DNA of 64,000 nucleotides. Origin: Terriglobus saanensis SP1PR4. GTDB lineage: Bacteria; Acidobacteriota; Terriglobia; Terriglobales; Acidobacteriaceae. Below are positions 1-8,265 of this stretch, in pieces (position 1 is the first letter of the stretch; each line of letters starts with the position of its first letter). The position numbers were made by a program, and so were the translations under genes. Location: NCBI RefSeq assembly GCF_000179915.2, contig NC_014963.1, positions 1,054,001 through 1,118,000 on the forward strand, in the 5' to 3' direction. The notes under the pieces are model-generated. The model searched no databases. It had not been told where the DNA came from and worked only from the letters and a program-made list of their open reading frames with translations.

Positions 1-1
1 C

Positions 2-508
2 AGTGGCAAGGTCCTCAAACCGTACCAGAAGGCCCGCCTCACCAGCTTCTCCCATCCCGAAGACGACCCTCGCGGCAAGGGATACCAGGTGCAGCAGTCC
101 CTCATCGCCGTGGGCTCCGGAGGCATCTGGGGCAAGGGTGCGACCAAAGGCACACAGACCCAGGGCGACTTCCTCCCGATTCCGTATACCGACTTCATCT
201 TCGCCGCGCTCTGTGAAGAACACGGCTTCGTCGGCGCCGCTCTGGTCCTGATCCTCTACTTCCTGATCTTCATGCGCCTGGTGCAGAACGCTCAGACAGC
301 GAAAGATCTTCCCGGCACCTTCATCGTGATGGGGATCGTCGCCATCATGGTCTTCCAGCTCGCGATCAATGTGGGCATGGTGGTGGGTCTCGCTCCCGTT
401 ACAGGAATTCCGCTGCCTCTGTTAAGCTACGGCGGGTCCAGCGTCATCTTTACGTTTCTTGCACTTGGGATCGTGATGAACGTTCGGATGAGCCGCTTCG
501 TGAATTAA
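2..508 (+). CDS. rodA: RodA rod-shape-determining SEDS glycosyltransferase, C-terminal part (5' end outside window)
   Basis: Only the last ~168 residues are present; the reading frame is open from base 2. RodA is the SEDS-family peptidoglycan polymerase of the elongation machinery, in the inner membrane, working with PBP2. The visible part has the family's extracytoplasmic loop (QQSLIAVGSGGIWGKG), the PYTDFIFAALCEEHG motif, and the final membrane helices with the GIPLPLLSYGGSS signature. The same signature occurs in FtsW at 34311-35402, but this copy ends differently (NVRMSRFVN) and lies next to an RNase E/G gene, the usual neighbour of mre/rod operons, so RodA is preferred over a second FtsW. 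The stop codon lies inside a 20-bp palindrome. Confidence 0.9.
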   Translation, partial: SGKVLKPYQKARLTSFSHPEDDPRGKGYQVQQSLIAVGSGGIWGKGATKGTQTQGDFLPIPYTDFIFAALCEEHGFVGAALVLILYFLIFMRLVQNAQTAKDLPGTFIVMGIVAIMVFQLAINVGMVVGLAPVTGIPLPLLSYGGSSVIFTFLALGIVMNVRMSRFVN

Positions 509-516
509 TTCACGAA
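497..516. repeat. Perfect 20-bp palindrome across the rodA stop codon
   Basis: TTCGTGAATTAATTCACGAA reads the same on both strands and contains the TAA stop of rodA. No T-tract follows on the + strand, so a classical intrinsic terminator is doubtful. It could be a 3' RNA hairpin or a protein site. Confidence 0.5.
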
Positions 517-582
517 AAGCCGGGCACAAATCGTCGCGCGGTGGAGTCTATCGAAGGGAAGCTCTCTTCTTGAGGCGATGCC

Positions 583-1353
583 ATGTTGAGAACGAAGCAC
601 ACTCTTGGCCTTCTCTTTTCCTTCTGTTTTTCGGCTCCGGCGGTTCTCGGCCAATGCCCGGGAACATGTCCTGAACGTCATATCCTTTCGATTCAGGCGA
701 CCGGGACCGCCGTGGCGGATGCCGACAATGCAGTGGTGCACGTTGGCTATAAAGTTTTTGGCAAGGACGCGCAAAGCGCGTATTCCACGGCATCGCAAGT
801 CTCCACGGCAATCATGGAAGCACTTCTCCGCTTGGGTCTCACGAAGAGTGCGATTGAAAGCAGCAGCCAACTGATCGCACACACCCCTACCTGGGAACTT
901 CAACAGAGGCCGCTTTCGAACGAAGAGAGACAAAATATGCAGTTCGCCGTCGTTCAAGCTTGGACGGTGCAGGTGAAGCCCGACGGTGCGGCGGACGCTC
1001 TCCACACCGCAATCGAGGCTGGCGCAAACGAGAGCGGCTGGATCGAGTGGAAAGTCGCTGATTCCGCAAGTCTGCAGGCAAAGGCTTCGGCCCAGGCGCT
1101 CGCAAACGCTCGAACGATTGCCGAAGCCACAATGAAAAGCTCCAATATCCACCTCGGCCACCTCATCTCCATTACGGAAAACCAGAACGGATACGCCATG
1201 GGGGCTCTCGCGGGTAGCAGTTTTGGGAACGGCGGTCCGATCAATGGTGTTTTTGATCGTCTCCAGAACACCCCAGTCTCCGCCCTAGCCATCAGCTCCC
1301 GGCGGGTCGAATACACGGTGTCGTCTTACGTTACTTTCGCCCTGGAACCCTAA
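583..1353 (+). CDS. Secreted SIMPL (DUF541) domain protein
   Basis: This 256-residue protein starts with a signal peptide (MLRTKHTLGLLFSFCFSAPA) cut near AVLGQ, then one SIMPL/DUF541 domain. Family-typical features are the opening strand ILSIQATGTAVADADNAVVHVGYKV, the helix SAYSTASQVSTAIMEALLRLGLTKSAIESSS and the later run of alanines AKASAQALANARTIAEA. The domain family includes periplasmic YggE-like proteins linked to oxidative stress, but no precise activity is known. The start is placed at 583 with TGAGG 8 bases upstream. It lies 74 bases after rodA on the same strand and may be cotranscribed. Two cysteines (CPGTC) just after the cleavage site are unusual. Confidence 0.8.
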   Translation: MLRTKHTLGLLFSFCFSAPAVLGQCPGTCPERHILSIQATGTAVADADNAVVHVGYKVFGKDAQSAYSTASQVSTAIMEALLRLGLTKSAIESSSQLIAHTPTWELQQRPLSNEERQNMQFAVVQAWTVQVKPDGAADALHTAIEAGANESGWIEWKVADSASLQAKASAQALANARTIAEATMKSSNIHLGHLISITENQNGYAMGALAGSSFGNGGPINGVFDRLQNTPVSALAISSRRVEYTVSSYVTFALEP

Positions 1354-1836
1354 GTTCCTTTGCCCACAATAATATGTGGAGGCCATTCGCCATAGACCGG
1401 GCGTATGATGCACAATAACAACAGCACCCTGGAACTCCGGGTGTCACCAGCCCGCCGCACCCCAGCTTGTAAGAAGCTCGCGGCAGCGGGGCAACAGATT
1501 TGAAGTTTTACAGTCGACGGCAAAGGGCAGGGCCCTCCTCGGCTGGTAGATTTTGGGAAAGAACGCTCTCGGACGGCAAACGGCCCCGCCTCAGGAAATG
1601 AGGTTGTTTCGGCCACAACACCCGCAGCGTTGGTAGAAGCTTTGCAGAGCGGTTTCGGTACACAGCGCAGCACACCTCTCATGTTGCTCCCCTCGGAGCC
1701 AGCACAGGTAGCTTCGTGTGTAAACCGTAACGCACGCCTGCATTCCGCTCTCGCCCTTCCCCATCTCCCAGTCTAGGCACGCGCGAACGTCGCGCACCCT
1801 GCACATCTCTGCCGCCGGCGGAAATGAGTAGAAGGC
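1354..1836 (+). other. 483-bp non-coding gap / probable leader of the RNase E/G gene
   Basis: No convincing gene is present. Several hairpins can be drawn: CACCC..GGGTG near 1426-1444, GCCGC..GCGGC enclosing AGCTTgtaagAAGCT near 1455-1490, ACCAGCC..GGCTGGT bracketing about 1447-1545, and GGTTGT..ACAACACC near 1602-1625. I could not match it to RNase P, tmRNA, SRP or 6S RNA by recognised signature strings. Since RNase E in E. coli is autoregulated through a long 5' UTR, a structured leader for the downstream RNase gene is the best guess. The RBS-like AGAAGG lies just before the ATG at 1837. Confidence 0.35.
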
Positions 1837-4800
1837 ATGTCAAAAGAAATTTTTATCTCCTCAACACCGCATGAGACGCGGCTCGCCATCGTCGAAAACG
1901 ATGCCCTTTCTGAGATCTACTACGAGCGCGAGAACGAGTACACCCTCGCTGGCTCCATCTATAACGGTAAAGTTACACGCGTTCTTCCCGGAATGCAGTC
2001 CTCTTTCGTAGACATCGGCCTCGAGCGCGATGCCTTCCTTTATGTCACTGATTTCATGGAAGAAGCTGGAGACTCCGCCGACTTCGACACCGATAGTGCG
2101 AATGGTAGCGGAAGCAAGGGCGAACGCCGTCCGGCACGCGCTCTCGAAGCCCGTCCCGAAACAACCGTTGAAGGTAATCCTGAAACACGTTCCGAAGGTC
2201 GTAACGAGGGTCGAAATGAAGGCCGCGGAGAGGGTCGCCGTGGTGGACGCCGTCGTCGCCCCAATGATCGTCCGGATTTCAACGCCCCCGCGCAGAGCAC
2301 GGATGAACCGCAGGACTTTGTAGCAGAAGAGGTCCCCGCCACTCCGCCCGTAGCCGATGGAACCGACGCGGAAGCCGCCGAAGGCAGCCGCCGCTGGCGC
2401 GGTCGCCGTGGACGTCGTCGCGGCCGTGGATCGCGCGAAGGCGCACCGGAGACTACTCCCGGAGTGGTTGCCGAAACGGACGCAGAGCCCCTTCTTTATG
2501 GTCAGGCTGAAGAAGCAAATCTGGATCTGAACGCAGAGGAGAGTTCGGAAGAGACCTACACCGAAGCTCCTCCCGAGGTGCAGGCCGCACCGGAGTACAC
2601 CATAGAGCGTCCCCGCACGGAGCGTCCCGAAGGCCGTGGCGGGCGTGATCGTGGTCGTGGACGGGATGGCCGCAATGGCCGTGGTGGACGCGATCAGCGT
2701 GGCGGACGCGAACGTGAGCCGCGCGAAGAGCGCAGCAGTTTTGCCGCACCTGTTTACGGACAGGAAGAAGATGCACCAGCAGGCGAACCGATCATTCTTC
2801 CCGGCGAGTCCATTTCAAAGTACCGCGTCGGTGGCGATCCTAACCCCGCGCCCGTAGTCGCTCCGCCTACCGACGTTCTTTCCTCGGGTTCTTCCTTTGA
2901 AGTCAAAGGATGGGACGGTGGTCTTGTACTTCCCGGCGAAACGATTCGCCCACGGACACCCTCCGCAGGCGGCGAATCCCGTCAGGAATCACCACGTTCC
3001 TCAGAGCCTCGCCGCAGTGAGACCTCGCAGCCGAAGTCGGAAGCTCGTCCTGAAGGCCGAACCGAAAGTCGCCGCGATGGTCGTGGTGGTCGTAACGAGG
3101 GCCGCCGCGATGGACGCGGTGGTAATCGGAACGACAACCGTGGAAACGGACGCCGCGAGGATCGCCCACGCAATCCTCGTCCGGACCAGCCAGCAGTCTC
3201 CGCTACCGAGTTCATTCCAGTGCTTCTCTCGGAGGTCCGCGAGGAAGCCAGCCTCCGCCCGGCGACTTCGCAGAACTATGAGCAGCGCGTACAGCCGGTT
3301 GAGACTTTGCCGGAGCACATTCCCTTTGTTCCGACACCGGTCACGACCTTTCAGGCTCCGGTCATCGAAGAGCAGAAAGCCGCTCCGGTCCACGAGCCCG
3401 TCGATACGGTTGCGGTCAGCCCGGTTCCAGAACAGAAGCCAGCCGAACCGGTGGAGTTTGAACCCCGCGAAGGCGATGCGGCCAACCGCATCGACGCTCC
3501 CCGCTCCAGCTTCCGCCGCTGGCGCGAGCGCCGCGCCGCCGAAAAGGCTGCACGGGAAGCCGCCAAGCTCGCCGCTCTGGAAGCCCTGAACAAGCCCGAG
3601 CCGCCCGCACACGAGTTCACCACCATGCAGCCCACGGGTGAGCTTCTCTCGCGCAACGACCCCGCTCACGAAGCTGCGATCGATGCGTTTTCGTCTCCCG
3701 CAACCCCCATCGCCCACGAAGCAGCTGTGCAGTCGGTTCCTTTGGCTGGGGCTGTAACGACTCCCGTACCCGCTGTCCATACCCACTCCTTCGGCCAGGG
3801 CATGGTCGAAGAAGAAGAGGAGTTCGAGGAAGACGATCTTCAGATCGAATCCCTCCATGCTCACGCCGAAGAAGATAACGAAGAGATGGAAGAAGAGACG
3901 CTCGAAGGTGGACCGGAACTCGGTACCCTGCTTCGGGAAGTCTCGATCGAAGGCCGTACCCGTGCTGCCAATGAAGAGGCCGACGATCTGGAAGATACAG
4001 ACGAGCCCTTCTCCGAAGAAGACGGCGAATCTTCCGAGGACTCCGACGCAACCGCTCCTGCAGCCGCCAATGGCGAAGGCAGCCCACGCCGTGAGCGGTC
4101 GGACCGTGGAGATCGTGGCCGCCGTGACTCAGGTCGCCGTGACCGCAACGATCGTGGTGGAGATCGCAGCGGAGCACGCCGTACCGGTGGCAGTGGTGGA
4201 GGCGGCCGTGGTGGACGTCCTCGTGTCCAGGCATCGGACCTTCCCGCGATCTCTGACCTGCTCAAGCCCGGTCAGGAGATCCTCGTTCAGATCGCCAAGG
4301 AGCCGATCGCCAAGAAGGGTGCGCGTATTACCTCGCACATCGCCCTTCCCGGACGCTTCCTTGTCTTCATGCCGACGGTGAATCACACCGGCGTCTCGCG
4401 GAAGATCTCTTCGGACGAAGAGCGCCGCCGCCTCAAGACGATTCTTCTCTCCGAGAAGGGCGACGCAACGGGCGGCTTCATCGTCCGCACCGCCGCAGAC
4501 GGAGCCAGCGAAGAAGAGCTTCGCAGCGATCTTCGCTTCCTCATCAACCTCTGGTCGGACATCAAATCCCGCTCAGAGTCTTCCAAGTCTCCGGCGCTCA
4601 TCTACCACGATCTCAACCTCGTGGAGCGCATCCTGCGCGACCAGGTCGGCGACAACTTCTCCGCCATCTGGGTCGACACGGAAGCCGAGTATGAACGCGT
4701 CCTGCGCTTCCTGCAGCGCTTCCAGCCTTCGCTGATCCGCCGCGTCAAGCTCTACACCAAGGAAACGCCGCTCTTTGAACAGTTCGGCGTAACGGCGGAG

Positions 4801-5442
4801 ATCGACAAGGCGCTCAAGAGTAAGGTCTGGCTCAAGTCCGGCGGCTCCATCGTCATCAACCAGACGGAAGCCCTCGTGGCCATCGACGTCAACACCGGCA
4901 AGTACGTCGGCAAGACGACGCGGCTCGAAGACACCATCGTGAAGACCAACCTCGATGCCATCCCGGAGATCGTCCGCCAGATTCGACTGCGCGATCTCGG
5001 TGGCATCATCGTCATCGATTTCATCGACATGGACGACCGCAAGAACCGCAACAAGGTCATGCAGGCGCTCGACGATGAACTCAAGACGGATCGCGCACCC
5101 TCCAAGGTGTTGCAGTTCAATGACTTCGGTCTCGTGATCATTACGCGCAAACGGGTTCGCCAGTCTCTGGAGCGCACGCTTTCGACGCAATGCACGGTCT
5201 GCACCGGTACAGGCATGGTTAAGTCACCCATCACCGTGGCGAACGAGATCTTTATCGAGATGCGGAAGATGTATCGCCATATGGATAAGGGCGACATGAT
5301 GCTGCGGGTGCATCCCGAGGTCGTCAAAACGCTGAAGGCTTCCGGCTCACGCTGGCTCCTCGATATGGAAGAGCTCACCAAGAAAACCATCCTGGTCAAG
5401 AGCGATCCCAGCCTCAGCCCGGAGCAGTTCGACATCCACTAG
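1837..5442 (+). CDS. rng: Ribonuclease E/G with S1 domain split by a long Arg/Gly/Glu-rich insert
   Basis: Endoribonuclease of the RNase E/G family, 1201 residues, far longer than RNase G (~490). Residues 1-76 give the N-terminal strands and the first half of the S1 domain (AGSIYNGKVTRVLPGMQSSF, FVDIGLERDAFLYV). S1 resumes at about 800 (LLKPGQEILVQIAKEP). Between them lie ~720 low-complexity residues with many GRRDGRGG/RGG-like blocks and acidic stretches. The catalytic part follows: magnesium-binding Asp1017 (AIDVNTG) and Asp1061 (IVIDFIDMDDR), and the zinc-link CTVC (Cys1119, Cys1122). No degradosome-type tail follows; the protein ends ~80 residues after the zinc link. The insert is open and in frame throughout, so it is not a frameshift artefact. 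Predicted cytoplasmic RNA processing and decay. rng versus rne naming is arbitrary. Confidence 0.93.
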   Translation: MSKEIFISSTPHETRLAIVENDALSEIYYERENEYTLAGSIYNGKVTRVLPGMQSSFVDIGLERDAFLYVTDFMEEAGDSADFDTDSANGSGSKGERRPARALEARPETTVEGNPETRSEGRNEGRNEGRGEGRRGGRRRRPNDRPDFNAPAQSTDEPQDFVAEEVPATPPVADGTDAEAAEGSRRWRGRRGRRRGRGSREGAPETTPGVVAETDAEPLLYGQAEEANLDLNAEESSEETYTEAPPEVQAAPEYTIERPRTERPEGRGGRDRGRGRDGRNGRGGRDQRGGREREPREERSSFAAPVYGQEEDAPAGEPIILPGESISKYRVGGDPNPAPVVAPPTDVLSSGSSFEVKGWDGGLVLPGETIRPRTPSAGGESRQESPRSSEPRRSETSQPKSEARPEGRTESRRDGRGGRNEGRRDGRGGNRNDNRGNGRREDRPRNPRPDQPAVSATEFIPVLLSEVREEASLRPATSQNYEQRVQPVETLPEHIPFVPTPVTTFQAPVIEEQKAAPVHEPVDTVAVSPVPEQKPAEPVEFEPREGDAANRIDAPRSSFRRWRERRAAEKAAREAAKLAALEALNKPEPPAHEFTTMQPTGELLSRNDPAHEAAIDAFSSPATPIAHEAAVQSVPLAGAVTTPVPAVHTHSFGQGMVEEEEEFEEDDLQIESLHAHAEEDNEEMEEETLEGGPELGTLLREVSIEGRTRAANEEADDLEDTDEPFSEEDGESSEDSDATAPAAANGEGSPRRERSDRGDRGRRDSGRRDRNDRGGDRSGARRTGGSGGGGRGGRPRVQASDLPAISDLLKPGQEILVQIAKEPIAKKGARITSHIALPGRFLVFMPTVNHTGVSRKISSDEERRRLKTILLSEKGDATGGFIVRTAADGASEEELRSDLRFLINLWSDIKSRSESSKSPALIYHDLNLVERILRDQVGDNFSAIWVDTEAEYERVLRFLQRFQPSLIRRVKLYTKETPLFEQFGVTAEIDKALKSKVWLKSGGSIVINQTEALVAIDVNTGKYVGKTTRLEDTIVKTNLDAIPEIVRQIRLRDLGGIIVIDFIDMDDRKNRNKVMQALDDELKTDRAPSKVLQFNDFGLVIITRKRVRQSLERTLSTQCTVCTGTGMVKSPITVANEIFIEMRKMYRHMDKGDMMLRVHPEVVKTLKASGSRWLLDMEELTKKTILVKSDPSLSPEQFDIH

Positions 5443-5464
5443 AACGATCCGCACTCAGGAACGA

Positions 5465-5492
5465 TCAAAGCCACCCTCATCGGTGGCTTTGA
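5465..5492 (+). terminator. Terminator-like hairpin after RNase E/G gene
   Basis: A perfect 11-bp stem, TCAAAGCCACC / GGTGGCTTTGA, with the six-base loop CTCATC, begins 23 bases after the stop codon. No clear T-tract follows, so it may be a weak terminator or a 3'-stabilising hairpin. Confidence 0.5.
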
Positions 5493-5675
5493 CCGTTTGG
5501 GATATGTCCATCTGCGCCACGGTCCCGCGTTCCGTGATCCGAATTCTGCTTTCAGTCGTCTTAATCTACGCAGATCAATGATTTGGCAGACAATGGCAGT
5601 GGCACAACAAATCTCTCGTAGTTGGGTTACAGAGAACGAAGTCCCTTGAGGACGCTCATAAGGAGTTTTAATAAG

Positions 5676-6635
5676 ATGAGTCACAACGCAGGCCAGTTTT
5701 TTGTCCGGAATCGTGTCTTTGCAGCGGTCATTGCAATCTCTGCTGCCGCGATCGTACCTTCAGCGCACGCCGCCGCGGATCCCGCAGAGGCCCCTGCGTC
5801 GATTAACTTCAACACCAGCGTCGGCTCTCCCTTGAGCAACCTCACCTATGCCGATATGACGTACGGCGTGAGCAGCAGCGAGCCCGCCGCAGTCGCCGAG
5901 GAGCGCGACTCTCTGGCTTCGACCTCCGAAGCGGACCAACCTCCACCTCGCCGTCGTACCTATGGTCGCCCCCGTTATGCCGATAACCTGCACAACGCCG
6001 ACGGCTCGACCAAGATAGCCTTTGAAGTGGGCGGCGGGTTTGTGGCTCCCTCAGGTTCCACCGCACACTACCAGACCCTCAGCTACAAATTTTCCGTGGG
6101 TGGAGGTCTCAATTTCAACAAGAACTTCGGCGTTCTTCTGCAGTACGACTATGACCACATGAATGTTCCCGCCAGCATCATTCAAGCGATGCAGAACGCT
6201 TACGTTAACGGCGGCTATTCGGACGCTGCGGGTGTCGCAGGTCTGGATGCCAATACCCATCTCTGGTCCTTGTCGATCAACCCAACCTACAGCTTGCAAG
6301 GCGCCGGTCGTAGCGGCGCTTACCTGGTCGGTGGCGTGGGCTATTATCGCAAAACAACAAACTTTACATTGCCAGCGGTATCGGAATTTTGCGACAGCTT
6401 CGGCTTCTGCCAAGCCTTCAACAGCAATCAGACCGTTGATCAATACACCAACGGAGCGTTCGGCGTCAATGGCGGTGTAGGTCTTACTTACAAGCTGTCA
6501 AACTTCTCCTCCAACCGCCTCTTCGCGGAGGCGCGTTATGTCTGGGTAGACAATAACGGAGACAAGAATCAGTTCTATCTTCCCAACGGTTTCCGTACAG
6601 GCTACTTCCCTGTGACCGTCGGTGTGCGTTGGTAA
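5676..6635 (+). CDS. Outer-membrane beta-barrel protein
   Basis: 319 residues from the ATG at 5676, chosen because AAGGAG sits 10 bases upstream; an in-frame start at 5622 has no RBS. A signal peptide (MSHNAGQFFVRNRVFAAVIA...) ends near PSAHA-AAD. After a ~90-residue linker with low complexity and basic RRRTYGRPRY, alternating amphipathic strands form a small barrel (IAFEVGGGFVAPSG, YKFSVGGGLNFNKNFGVLLQYDYDH, FAEARYVWVDN), and the chain ends VTVGVRW with the C-terminal aromatic residue expected for BAM insertion. The barrel resembles OmpA/OmpW-type porin-family proteins, function unknown. Flanked by hairpins at both ends, so it looks monocistronic. Confidence 0.8.
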   Translation: MSHNAGQFFVRNRVFAAVIAISAAAIVPSAHAAADPAEAPASINFNTSVGSPLSNLTYADMTYGVSSSEPAAVAEERDSLASTSEADQPPPRRRTYGRPRYADNLHNADGSTKIAFEVGGGFVAPSGSTAHYQTLSYKFSVGGGLNFNKNFGVLLQYDYDHMNVPASIIQAMQNAYVNGGYSDAAGVAGLDANTHLWSLSINPTYSLQGAGRSGAYLVGGVGYYRKTTNFTLPAVSEFCDSFGFCQAFNSNQTVDQYTNGAFGVNGGVGLTYKLSNFSSNRLFAEARYVWVDNNGDKNQFYLPNGFRTGYFPVTVGVRW

Positions 6636-6667
6636 GCGATCGCACAACGAATCCAATCCATCTCGTG

Positions 6668-6703
6668 AACAAAGTTGCCAGCCTGCGGGCTGGCAACTTT
6701 GTT
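6668..6703. terminator. Strong bidirectional terminator hairpin after the barrel gene
   Basis: A perfect 16-bp inverted repeat, AACAAAGTTGCCAGCC / GGCTGGCAACTTTGTT, with a TGCG tetraloop, 33 bases after the stop codon at 6635. The GTTT end supplies part of a U-tract. Confidence 0.8.
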
Positions 6704-6776
6704 TCCAGCTCCCGGAAAAGCCAGTTCTATCCTCCGGCTGATACCCTTGATCGAGCAAAAATAAGCCGAGGAATTC

Positions 6777-8081
6777 ATGCAGATTGAAATGCCCACTGAG
6801 GGCTCACTTCCGGAGATCAAGGTCGAGCGTTCCGGCGCAGCGATGACCATCGTGACCACCCTGTTCTTCATCTGGGGCTTCGTCACGGTTCTCAACGACA
6901 TTCTCATTCCGCATCTGCAGAATGTCTTTGCTCTCTCGAACTTCCAGGCGATGTTTGTCCAGTTCGCCTTCTTTTCTGCCTACTTTGTCTTCGCTCTGCC
7001 GTGGGGCAAGGTCGTGGATCGCATCGGCTATCGCAATACGATGGTCGCTGGTCTCTGTGTCTCAGCCTGCGGATGCCTGCTCTTTCTTCCCGCAGCCATG
7101 CTCGCCTCCTACGCAATCTTCCTCTCAGCCCAGGTGGTGCTCGCCTGCGGCATCACGGCGCTTCAGGTTTCGGCTAATCCCTATGTGGCGGCGCTTGGCT
7201 CCAGCCGCACCGCCTCCAGCCGTCTTAATCTTGCGCAGGCGTTCAACTCGCTGGGAACGACGATTGCCCCGCACATCGGTGGTCTCTTCATCTTCTCCAC
7301 GGTCGCGGTCGTAGCTACTACGACGACGCTTACGGGTTCCGCTCTTCATGCGAACCAGCAGCAGCAGGCCGCCAGCGTCAAGCTGCCCTATATCCTCCTC
7401 GCCGGCATCCTCCTGGCCCTGGCTACCTTTATCCGTCTGCGCCTGCCTTCGTTCAGCAGCAACACCTCGGACATCCGCATCCAGGACGCCACGGCGAAGT
7501 CCGTCTGGCGTACGCCGCAGGTCGTTCTCGCCGTCCTTGGCATCTTCCTTTACGTGGGTGGAGAGGTCTCCATCGGCAGCTTCCTCGTCCGCTATCTGCA
7601 ACTCCCCAACATTGCGCATATGACGGAACTCACTGCAGCCTCGTATGTCTCCTACTACTGGGGCGGAGCCATGGTGGGCCGCTTTATCGGTTCCTGGCTT
7701 TTGCGCCGAATCAATGCTGGCGTTCTGCTGGCGCTCTTCGCCGCTATCGCCGGAACGCTTGTTCTCACTTCGATCCTGAGCCACGGCTACTTTGCCGCGA
7801 TCACCATCCTCTGCGTGGGTCTCTTCAACTCAATCATGTTCCCCTCGATCTTTTCGATCGGGATCGAAGGCCTCGGTCAGCGGACGAGCGAGGCTGCTTC
7901 GCTGATCGTCATGGCGATCGTCGGCGGAGCCATTATCCCCGTTGCACAGGGCAAACTCGCAGACAGTATCGGCATCCAGCACGCGCTCTTTATTCCGCTG
8001 GCCTGCTACGTCTACATTTTCTTCTTCGGTGTATGGGGAAGCCGTCGCAGCGCTGCGCATACCTCTTCCGCGCACGCATAA
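6777..8081 (+). CDS. FucP/GluP-type sugar:H+ symporter (MFS)
   Basis: 434-residue major facilitator with about 12 membrane helices. The opening FFIWGFVTVLNDILIPHLQ and the loop PWGKVVDRIGYRNTMV are characteristic of the fucose:H+ symporter family (FucP, glucose/galactose transporter GluP); ALQVSANPYVAALG and the later NSIMFPSIFSIGIEGLGQRT also fit. It imports a monosaccharide, possibly fucose, glucose or galactose; the sugar cannot be told from sequence. GAGG lies 8 bases before the ATG at 6777. It stands alone, with a terminator on the left and a palindromic repeat on the right, and no sugar-catabolic genes beside it. Confidence 0.88.
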   Translation: MQIEMPTEGSLPEIKVERSGAAMTIVTTLFFIWGFVTVLNDILIPHLQNVFALSNFQAMFVQFAFFSAYFVFALPWGKVVDRIGYRNTMVAGLCVSACGCLLFLPAAMLASYAIFLSAQVVLACGITALQVSANPYVAALGSSRTASSRLNLAQAFNSLGTTIAPHIGGLFIFSTVAVVATTTTLTGSALHANQQQQAASVKLPYILLAGILLALATFIRLRLPSFSSNTSDIRIQDATAKSVWRTPQVVLAVLGIFLYVGGEVSIGSFLVRYLQLPNIAHMTELTAASYVSYYWGGAMVGRFIGSWLLRRINAGVLLALFAAIAGTLVLTSILSHGYFAAITILCVGLFNSIMFPSIFSIGIEGLGQRTSEAASLIVMAIVGGAIIPVAQGKLADSIGIQHALFIPLACYVYIFFFGVWGSRRSAAHTSSAHA

Positions 8082-8094
8082 CGACTTATCGTTT

Positions 8095-8240
8095 GTCATT
8101 CCGTAGCGAAGCGAAGGAATCTGCTTTTGTGCCCCATTCTTTCGCGGCTTTATCGCGAAAGGGTGGGGTCGCGCGGAGCGCACAAACCAGATTTTGAACG
8201 GAGAAGAAAAGCAGATCCCTTCGCCTACGCTGCGGGATGA
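8095..8240. repeat. Nested palindromic intergenic element (families A and B)
   Basis: Outer arms: GTCATTCCGTAGCGAAGCG.. at 8095-8127 and its approximate reverse complement AAAAGCAGATCCCTTCGCC.. at 8207-8240. Inside sits a second palindrome (family B, 8129-8183), GTGCCCCATTCTTTCGC..GCGAAAGGGTGGGGTC. Related copies occur at 39151-39366, 39549-39601, 55360-55412 and 56722-56774. It lies between convergent genes and may act as a two-way terminator. Confidence 0.75.
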
Positions 8241-8265
8241 TAAAGTTTAGAGCCGTCATGCAGCT

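Noticed and set aside
1591-1806. 71-residue cysteine-containing minus-strand frame in the RNase leader
   Set aside because: No RBS and no similarity; more likely a chance frame in structured RNA.
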